Source of the DNA: Clostridium muellerianum | GTDB taxonomy: Bacteria > Bacillota > Clostridia > Clostridiales > Clostridiaceae | Length of the DNA stretch: 64,000 nucleotides | Assembly (NCBI RefSeq): GCF_012926525.1 | Contig: NZ_JABBNI010000001.1 | Coordinates: forward strand, 62,001 to 126,000 | Direction: 5' to 3' | Shown here: piece by piece, positions 17,594-25,200 of the stretch | Layout of the letters: each line of letters begins with the position of its first letter | Position numbering within the stretch: position 1 is the stretch's first letter | Notes under the pieces: model-generated | What the model was told of the DNA's origin: nothing | The model's database searches: none | Seen by the model: only the letters and a program-made list of their open reading frames with translations | Program-made: the position numbers and the translations under genes

Positions 17594-17636
17594 ATTGGCT
17601 AAAGATAGTTGAAATATACTATCTTTAGCTAATATT
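17594..17636 (+). terminator. Terminator after the RNA polymerase gene
   Basis: GCTAAAGATAGT (17598-17609) pairs perfectly with ACTATCTTTAGC (17618-17629), extended by a few outer pairs. It ends the helicase/polymerase unit. Confidence 0.65.
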
Positions 17637-17911
17637 TCTAAAGATTCCACATTTAGAAAATAAATTATATAACTTTTTATTTAATATTATATAGTTTTTT
17701 TTGTTTTGCTAAAAATTTTTTTCGTTAAATAAATTACCTTAATCTATTGATATATAAGGCTTTAAGCTATAATTTTCACTTTTCGCACTATGGAGATAAT
17801 ACAATAATTCAATTATATTATATTATTTAATAGTTTGAAAGTCAATAATTTTAGGATTAATTTACTAATGGTTTGATTATAAAATTATAAAGAAAGGTGG
17901 AGGTAAAGCTT

Positions 17912-18097
17912 ATGACAAATGAGAGTGTAAAAGAAAATTTAAAGGATTATTTATTAAAACATGGAGTAAGGAATAACTTTATTGCAGAAAAAATAGGGAT
18001 ATCCAATACGAGTATTTGCTTGTTTTTACAAGGAAAACGCTTATTATCAGAAGACAAGTTAAATCAAATTGAAGAGCTAATAAATAAAAGTTATTAG
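17912..18097 (+). CDS. Small Xre-type HTH protein, 61 aa
   Basis: The ATG at 17912 follows GGTGGAGG. VRNNFIAEKIGISNTSICLF and LQGKRLLSEDKL form a Cro/CI-type helix-turn-helix with almost no other domain. Probably a local regulator of the small genes that follow. Confidence 0.65.
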   Translation: MTNESVKENLKDYLLKHGVRNNFIAEKIGISNTSICLFLQGKRLLSEDKLNQIEELINKSY

Positions 18098-18161
18098 TTT
18101 ATAAAGTCAAAGGTTAAAATTAGAGGGGAAAGACCCTCGCAATATTTAGGGGGAAAGTATT

Positions 18162-18410
18162 ATGAGAAACGAAGAAAGAATTAAAAAAACAATTTTGAAC
18201 TTGCAAGATGGAGATAGGCTTTATGGTCACAATTTTAGGATTAGTGAGGAAGAAATTATATATGATGAGAATGGAAATAAGGTAGATTTAAAAGAAATTA
18301 TTTTTGGAGAATTTTATGCTAATGAGATGATACTACATGAAAGGGACTCAGATGATAGATTCTTGTTAGCATACGAAGGCATTACAAGGCTAAATGTATT
18401 AAAAAAGTAG
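18162..18410 (+). CDS. Hypothetical acidic protein, 82 aa
   Basis: Starts with ATG behind AGGGGGAAAG. Acidic, no recognised motif. Followed by a short hairpin region (AGCTACTTTTGCGAAAGCAGCT) with a T run near 18410-18442 that looks like an intrinsic terminator. Confidence 0.5.
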   Translation: MRNEERIKKTILNLQDGDRLYGHNFRISEEEIIYDENGNKVDLKEIIFGEFYANEMILHERDSDDRFLLAYEGITRLNVLKK

Positions 18411-18542
18411 CTACTTTTGCGAAAGCAGCTATTTTTTGTTTTTTGAAATTTAACGATAAAACATAGATTTTATTCTTTATGTAAATAATGAGAATATAGT
18501 TGAGCAGAATAAAAATGGAATAAATAAAGATGGAGAAAAGTT

Positions 18543-18695
18543 ATGGAAAAAGATATTAGGCAAAAGCATTACAACAGGTTTGAAAAATTTGTTACATACG
18601 ACATAGAAGAGCGAGAAATTGACGAACAAAAGATTATTTTAGAAGAGATAATTAGGGTTGCGAATGATATGTTAAAAGAATTAAATAATAAATAA
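18543..18695 (+). CDS. Small acidic helical protein, 50 aa
   Basis: ATG at 18543 with GATGGAGAAAAG just before it and stop at 18695. The product begins MEKDIRQKHYNRFEKF and is strongly helical and charged. Unrecognised, but the ribosome site and codon pattern suggest a real small gene between the HTH/acidic pair and the HNH gene. Confidence 0.45.
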   Translation: MEKDIRQKHYNRFEKFVTYDIEEREIDEQKIILEEIIRVANDMLKELNNK

Positions 18696-18753
18696 CTTAG
18701 TAAATGTTATTGCCTACAACAAAAATAAATTATACAAGGTAGGTAATAAAGAT

Positions 18754-19320
18754 ATGGAAAATAAGATATACATAACACAAAATGATAAAAAATATATAGA
18801 AAATTATTGCAAAATACAAATTGAAAATAATGATAAGATAAGAGTTAAATCAGTCGCTGTTACATTATCCCAAAAATATGCTTTATATGAAATAATGCAA
18901 TATATAAAACAAGATTTAGGAATAACAGAAGATAAAATATGGCATGGTGATGCAGATTATATCTTTAAAATGACAAGAGGACATGTGCAGATAGTAAGTG
19001 ACTTATATTTTAATACTTCTTATATGCATCAATATGTGATTTGCAAAGAATTAGGTTTGGGGATAGAGCAAGTAAAAAAGTATATTATCCATCACATAGA
19101 CCAAGACAAAAGTAATAATAACATTGATAATTTATGGCTATTCTGCGATAAATCATCACATATGTCATTTCATCAGTTGCTGAAAAAGGATGTTAATGCA
19201 GACATAAAAGAATTCAATTCAAATTACATAGAAAGTATACTTGATAATAGCAATAAAGAGGACATTAAAAAATATCTAGAGGTAGTAGACAAGCTAGAAA
19301 ATACAAAAAAATGTGCTTAA
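18754..19320 (+). CDS. HNH endonuclease-like protein
   Basis: A 188-residue protein. YIIHHIDQDKSNNNIDNLWL followed by a later H..FH matches the HNH nuclease core (HH, N, NL, then downstream His). The N-terminal 110 residues are unassigned and may bind DNA. ATG follows AGGTAGGTAATAAAG. It may be a free-standing homing-type nuclease of the phage-like part of the element. Confidence 0.65.
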   Translation: MENKIYITQNDKKYIENYCKIQIENNDKIRVKSVAVTLSQKYALYEIMQYIKQDLGITEDKIWHGDADYIFKMTRGHVQIVSDLYFNTSYMHQYVICKELGLGIEQVKKYIIHHIDQDKSNNNIDNLWLFCDKSSHMSFHQLLKKDVNADIKEFNSNYIESILDNSNKEDIKKYLEVVDKLENTKKCA

Positions 19321-19638
19321 GCAGGGTAATTTTCAAAATTTAAAAGTGTGAAATTCCGGATTCTATCTGACCCAACTACACAGAACTTGAAATTTTTTTA
19401 AATGCTATTTAAGGGTGGAAATTCAGCATAATATAAAAGATTTTCTTAGGCTTAACGATAGCCACTTACGATGACACACGATAGCATTTTTTTTTTAGAG
19501 AATAGCTAAACTATAAAGAATTTCTTTAGTATTTGTAATTGCCCACGTTAATAGTTTTTGTGGTACGATGACAGGTACGATTGCAAGTGTTTGGAAGGAA
19601 CAGAGTAATTCTGTTCCTGTTATTCTATTGTTTTAAAG
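19321..19638. other. Noncoding spacer with repeated ACGAT motifs and a hairpin
   Basis: No gene seen. The string ACGATAGC occurs twice and ACGATGACA twice within 19450-19580, with one more GTACGATTG. A perfect hairpin with arms AGGAACAGA (19596-19604) and TCTGTTCCT (19610-19618) follows, with a weak T-rich stretch on the plus side. The repeated motifs may be protein-binding sites. Confidence 0.3.
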
Positions 19639-19716
19639 TTATAACAACACTATAACTATATTTAAAAAGCAGATTAATATAAAAAGTATAATCTTAAATA
19701 ATTGTATTTCGTTCAT
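19639..19716 (-). CDS. 25-aa hydrophobic peptide, type I toxin-like
   Basis: Minus-strand ATG at 19716, with AAAGGAGA about 9 bases before it. The peptide is MNEIQLFKIILFILICFLNI plus five more residues, IVIVLL-like to the end, a single hydrophobic helix with an acidic/polar start. Size, hydrophobicity and strong ribosome site resemble type I toxins. No antisense RNA promoter was identified, so this is a candidate only. Confidence 0.4.
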   Translation of the reverse strand: MNEIQLFKIILFILICFLNIVIVLL

Positions 19717-19949
19717 GGAAAAGTTCTCCTTTCTATGATTTTTATATTTTGTAAGCTCTAGAGCTGAATTTAATAACTTTCAAGACGTCTTACATTAAGT
19801 ATAAAGGAAATAACTAAGGGTATATTTCAAGAAAGACCCATATTTCTTCCAATTTTATTGCAATCCTTAAATTAAAAAAATCACAGATGCTGGGAAAGTA
19901 TCAAATAAACCATTAAATTAAGTGTTTATGATAAAAGTATCAAAGTATA

Positions 19950-20011
19950 TTGATTTATGGATTAAATGACGGTATAATAGGGGTATCAATTAAACTATAG
20001 ATTAATTGATA
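19950..20011 (+). promoter_or_regulatory. Promoter and palindromic operator of the serine recombinase
   Basis: TTGATT (19950-19955), a 17-base spacer and TATAAT (19973-19978) form a strong promoter. Directly after it TATCAATTAA (19984-19993) and TTAATTGATA (20002-20011) form a perfect 10-bp inverted repeat, a likely operator or recombinase-binding site. Confidence 0.65.
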
Positions 20012-20028
20012 GTTAGGGGGATTAGAAT

Positions 20029-20703
20029 ATGAGTAATTTTTATTTTTATCTAAGAATATCAACTAAAGAGAGTACAGATAAACAGAGTTTTAATAGGCAA
20101 TACAAGAGTTTAAAAACATATGCAGATAATAACAATTTAAAATTTACAGATAGATATATTTATAAAGATGACTGTACTGGGAGCACTTTTAAAAGAAAAG
20201 AATGGGAAGAGTTAGAAGGTAACTTGAAAAAGGATGATACAGTTGTATTTAAAGAAATAAGTAGATTTACACGTCAAGCAGAAGAGGGATATTCTAAATA
20301 TATGGAATTGATGGATAAGAATATTAACTTGGTATTTATAGACAATCCAACAGTAAGTACAGATTATATAAAAAATTTATGTAGAGTGGCAACAGAACAG
20401 GACTTGGTTGCTAAAACTGCATTAGAGAGTACTATAAAACTATTACTAATTGTGGAGCTAGATAGGGTGCAAAAGGAAAGAGAAATAATAGTTAAAAGAA
20501 TTAAACAGGGGATTGAAGCATCAGATAAAAAAAGTGGTCGAAAATTTAACACATTAGATAAAATGACAGACGAATTAAGAGCAGACATATTTGGATTTTT
20601 AGGTAATAGAAATATAAAGCAAATTGACTTGATGAACAAGCATAACATCAGCAGAAACACATTAAAAAAATATGTTAAAATCATCCAAGAAGAAGATAAG
20701 TAA
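20029..20703 (+). CDS. Serine recombinase, resolvase/invertase type
   Basis: A 224-residue protein. FYFYLRISTKESTDKQSFNR carries the nucleophilic serine motif and FKEISRFTRQAEEG the conserved arginines of the resolvase domain. EKDELE-like helix E is present around residues 140-165. The C-terminal NIKQIDLMNKHNISRNTLKK is the HTH. The size is that of a small resolvase or invertase, not a large integrase. ATG follows TAGGGGGATTAG. Possible roles are dimer resolution or inversion inside the element. Confidence 0.85.
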   Translation: MSNFYFYLRISTKESTDKQSFNRQYKSLKTYADNNNLKFTDRYIYKDDCTGSTFKRKEWEELEGNLKKDDTVVFKEISRFTRQAEEGYSKYMELMDKNINLVFIDNPTVSTDYIKNLCRVATEQDLVAKTALESTIKLLLIVELDRVQKEREIIVKRIKQGIEASDKKSGRKFNTLDKMTDELRADIFGFLGNRNIKQIDLMNKHNISRNTLKKYVKIIQEEDK

Positions 20704-20869
20704 ATAAGCCTTTTGTTTTAATTATTCTAAGGAATAGGGGGGCTATTTTCCACTTTTAGGTGACCTTCATTTTCAATTAGCAGGGTAGACTGTTCAACCT
20801 ACACGACCATCGAAGTTTATTTAATTGGACTTATATATAGGTAGGTGGGGCTATTTAAAAATATTCCAT

Positions 20870-21258
20870 AAATAAAAAAATACCTACATATTACATATGG
20901 GTATTTTAGAGATATAATTATTGATAAAAGTAAATTTAAAAAAGAGTGTACAGATTTAGGTATTGAGTTAGTACCAGTAATAATAAGAGAAGATATCATT
21001 GATGAAAATGACAAATTAAAAAAGCTTTTAGCAACTAATTTTGGTAGGCTCAAGAATAACCCTGTTAAACAAGGTAAAGTGTTTGCAGAGTATGAAAAAT
21101 TATGTGGTGTAACTCATGGTGGCTCAAGAGGTAAAAATTATCCCTTGATAACTCAAGAAGATATTGCAAAAGAGCTTGGAGTTGATGTTAGAACTATTCA
21201 AAGACTAAAGAAACTTCAAACACTATCATCGGAACTACACGCAAATTATATAATTTGA
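20870..21258 (+). pseudogene. ParB-like gene fragment without start
   Basis: An open frame of about 125 codons without a start reads RDIIIDKSKFKKECTDLGIE, LVPVIIREDIIDENDK, and TQEDIAKELGVDVRTIQRLK before TGA at 21256. This order, HRI-to-RED followed by an HTH, is that of ParB/Spo0J-like proteins. Both the N-terminal start and the C-terminal part are missing. It is the second ParB-like remnant in element 1; the first is at 7862. Confidence 0.6.
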
Positions 21259-21326
21259 GTTGTTAGCTATTCTTTGGTACAATATGCTTGAAATATGCAA
21301 TTTTTATTTTAAGGGGGAATAAGATA

Positions 21327-22091
21327 TTGAAGAAAGGTGTTTTAATTTTAGTAAGTATTGTATTGACTATAGTAGCTGGATTAACTGGCGTATATTTAGC
21401 TAAAGTACATAATGATTCTGATAGTCAAGATAAACAATCAGTTGTAAATAATATACAGCAAAATAGTGTTAGTACAAATCAGCAAAAAACACAAGAAAAA
21501 CAAAATGATACATATTTAATTGATGGAATAAGCACATATCCTTTAACTGCCACTGAATTTAAAGATGCTGTAGGCAAAGGAATAGCACATAAGTCACATG
21601 AAAAAGATATTGGAGAAGAAAAGACTTTAACATGCAATAATGGTATGTTAATTGTCTGTTCTATAGACACTCCTTATTTATTTGTAGCTGAGGAAGCAGA
21701 AAAATATGCAAGACAATATAAAAATGTAACGTACGCAGAGATTGCGAATAAAACACCAAATCGCAAGTTATGTGTATGTACTTCAGTGATTGTTGGAGAA
21801 TCAGTGGATTTCTATAAGAATATTCATATGGTCTTAAAAGTATATTATGGTAATAACCAAGTTAAAGTTATTCAGCCTAATGAGGATGTTGCTATCGAGA
21901 GAAACTCGCTTAATAATCACGAGAAGGTCACTGGATTAGGTGGCAAACGGTCTTATAGTGCTGTGGTGCAAGAGTCTTTTGAGAGTAAGGAAATAGTACC
22001 ATTAAATCCAGAGAAAATTGAAGCTGTTTTGATAGATGGAAGTACAGAAATAGTACAATCATTTAACTATAAAGAATTGAATCAGCTTTAG
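21327..22091 (+). CDS. Membrane-anchored exported protein, 254 aa
   Basis: TTG at 21327 follows AAGGGGG. The N-terminus KKGVLILVSIVLTIVAGLTG is a signal anchor, followed by a Gln/Asn/Ser-rich linker (residues 35-70) and a folded outer domain of about 180 residues with several cysteines (TCNNGML, CSIDT, CVCTS). Unrecognised family. It ends in its own terminator just before the giant tail-like gene. Confidence 0.6.
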   Translation: MKKGVLILVSIVLTIVAGLTGVYLAKVHNDSDSQDKQSVVNNIQQNSVSTNQQKTQEKQNDTYLIDGISTYPLTATEFKDAVGKGIAHKSHEKDIGEEKTLTCNNGMLIVCSIDTPYLFVAEEAEKYARQYKNVTYAEIANKTPNRKLCVCTSVIVGESVDFYKNIHMVLKVYYGNNQVKVIQPNEDVAIERNSLNNHEKVTGLGGKRSYSAVVQESFESKEIVPLNPEKIEAVLIDGSTEIVQSFNYKELNQL

Positions 22092-22129
22092 AATTGTAGA
22101 AATATTTAAGACAATTAATATATTATAGG

Positions 22130-22165
22130 GAAGATGTTTGAAATTATAAAACATCTTCTTTTTAT
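22130..22165 (+). terminator. Intrinsic terminator
   Basis: GAAGATGTTT (22130-22139) pairs with AAACATCTTC (22149-22158), followed by TTTTTATTT. Confidence 0.7.
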
Positions 22166-22211
22166 TTATGCAAAAAATTAAATTATAAATATAAAGGAGA
22201 GAAAAGTATAA

Positions 22212-25200
22212 ATGATAAAAGCAAGCGAAAATTTTTATTTTAATGGAAGTTATGCAAGTGACTTTGGAATAATCAATGTGAATATTGATAGCAGTGGGAT
22301 GATACAAGAGCCTTTTTTTAGTAATAGAACTTTAAATAAAACAAAATTGAAATATAAAGATAATGCATATTTTCAAAACATACAAACAGATGTCAAACAG
22401 ATAGAATTGCAATTGGCTTTTTCAGATGAAATAGTAGTAACTAATTCATTGAAAAGAGCTGTTCAAAGATGGTTGTTAGATACAACAGGATATAAAGAAT
22501 TGTGGTTTGAACAAGATTGCCAAGTTTTAAATGATGAATACGATATTACAAAACCAAAAAGAATTTATATGGCAACAGTAGTTAATAATTCAATGTTTAA
22601 TCATTTTAATTTACCAGCTGGTTATTTTAATGTTACATTTGAAACAAACTCAGATATTTGTTATTCATTAGAAAGAGGAAACCAGCCTTATAAGGTAATG
22701 GAGTCTGAAGATGAAACAGAAGACTCATCAAAGATATATTTCTTCAATCACTCAGATTTTTTGATAAAACCTCAAATAAAAATCCAAGTTGGACATGTAC
22801 CGGGGACAGATGAAAATAATCAAAGTATAAAAATGACTAGTCATGAGATAGATGATTTATCGCTCGGAGGAAATTCTGAACTAAATGATAATTTTCGGAG
22901 AATTTATGATGTACAAAAAACCGATTTTAGTAAATTTCCTCCTTTTGAGTTTTCTGAAGGTAAAAGTGCTTCGGGGATATTTCAGCTTCTTGGAACTATA
23001 TTTTACGGAGAAAAATTTATTTTAGGTAATAATACATATGAGTTTGATTTAGGCTACGGTAAACCATACAATAAATTAGAAACTTCAAATATAATGGTTC
23101 CAGTTTTTGCAAAAAAAGCTAGTAACATTTTGGTCTTTAATGAAAATAGTTGGGTTAATGATGGGAGTACTATAACTATTGGAAATCAGTGCTTTGAATT
23201 TGATTCAAATGACTTAGTTAGTCCGCAAGCTGTAAAGGTCGATATATCTAATTATGTTGATAGGGGTAAGGCTAGGTTATATTTGAATAGTAATTTAATG
23301 CCAGGAGAAACCATGAAGGTAGGAGATATAAATTACGAATTTATGGGGGGAACCCGAGAAGATATTATAAAGATGACCGACCATTTGCTTACAGATGGTA
23401 GCGAAATAAACTACCTAGTAAATACAGACCGAAATACTTTGGTTAGTGACAATGTAAATATAAGTACCAAAAAATTAAAGGATGTTGATAAATGCTTAGT
23501 TAGAAACATTTCAAAGAATCCTTCCGACATTGGTATTAGAAAAATGGGATACTGGAACAAGGACTTTGTTCGTGTGTTGTGGGATTCAGAAAGTAACGAA
23601 GATTATCAGCAAGAAATAAATAACGTCCCAATATTAGGAAGGATAATTATTACTTTTGATAATCAAGTAGATGAAAAAACAATAAACAATGATACAATCC
23701 AAATAAGAGATATTGAAGGTAAATTAATAGATTGTACCCATGATATATCTAAAGATAAAAAGGTTATAGGAGTAACACCTAAAACACCTTATTCTTATGA
23801 TAATTACTATTACTTATATGTTTCAAAGGGTGTTAAAGATATAAAAGGAGAAAGCTTTCATCAAGTTAGAAAAATAAAAGTCCATACTAAAAAAGAGAAT
23901 GATACAACTATAGATAAATATGATGGAGTAAGTCCTATAAAGACATTTTCAATATATTCAGCTCAAAAGATTGATAGTTCTACCTTAAGTAATAATGTTT
24001 ATGTTGTAGAAGAAGGTAGTAGCATACACTATGATGTAAATATTAATTTAGTTGATAGTGGAAAAATAATCAATGTAAGCCCTAAAAATAGATATGGATA
24101 TGGAAAAACATATGAACTACATGTGGGAGTTGGCATTAAAAACGTAGATGGTACTGCTATTTTAGGTAGCGAAAGGATTATAGATTTTACTGTACAAACA
24201 GAAGTAAATGAAACTCATGTAGATAACGATTTTATACCATTATCTAATGTTCCAATATCTGAGACCATTAAAATACCATTTGATGGCAAGCTAGATAGTG
24301 GCTATGTAAATAATAGTTTAGTAGGTAATGCTGTAATATTGCAAGATGGAGATAAAATTCAAGTGTATATTGACATTAACATTAATTCCATAGCTCCTAA
24401 TATATTAGATATAACACCAAAAAAAGCATTAAAATACAATTCTTATTACTTCCTTTATATATCCCAAGCATTAAAACTTGATGGAAAAAGCAATATATCA
24501 GCACCATTACAATATAAATTGATTACAGAAACCGAAGCAAGTGCAAAAAATATTATAAACTCAGATGCGAATAATGAGTTAACAACGTCAGAAACAGGTG
24601 ATAAATCTTTATTACAAATAGACCTTGGAAGCTGTAATACAGATAAGGTTATAACATATCATTACAACGCTCCGTTAGATACTTCGACTATAAATAATAC
24701 TAATGTATGGGTTAAAGATTGTAAAGGCAATAAGGTAGATATAATTGTTGAGCCTACAACAGATAATACAGGCATTCAAATATTTCCTTCTCCAGTATGG
24801 GAAAATGGTGAAAGTTATAAAGTTTACATAAATAACCAAGTAAAAACAAGCTCTAAACCACGTGTATTTGCAGGCAGTGTTCCACCAGATGGAGATTATG
24901 AAAATGCAGTAAATATTTTTGGAAAATACTTTGATGTTATAAAGACTAATGGGTTTAAGGTACAGGAAAATAATATAATCGACCACAATGGAAATCAAGT
25001 AGTATTTACTAAGAATGATATTGTTTTTCAAAATAATTATGGTATAAAAAAAGAAGATTTGAATGATGATGGCTCAGTTAAGGATGGAACTAGTATAACA
25101 AGTATTCCAGCTAAAGGTATTAATACAGAGAATGCGAAAAATCTAGCTTCAACTGATAGGGTTGCTACAAAAATTGCAATGCAGGAAAAAATGAATGAGA

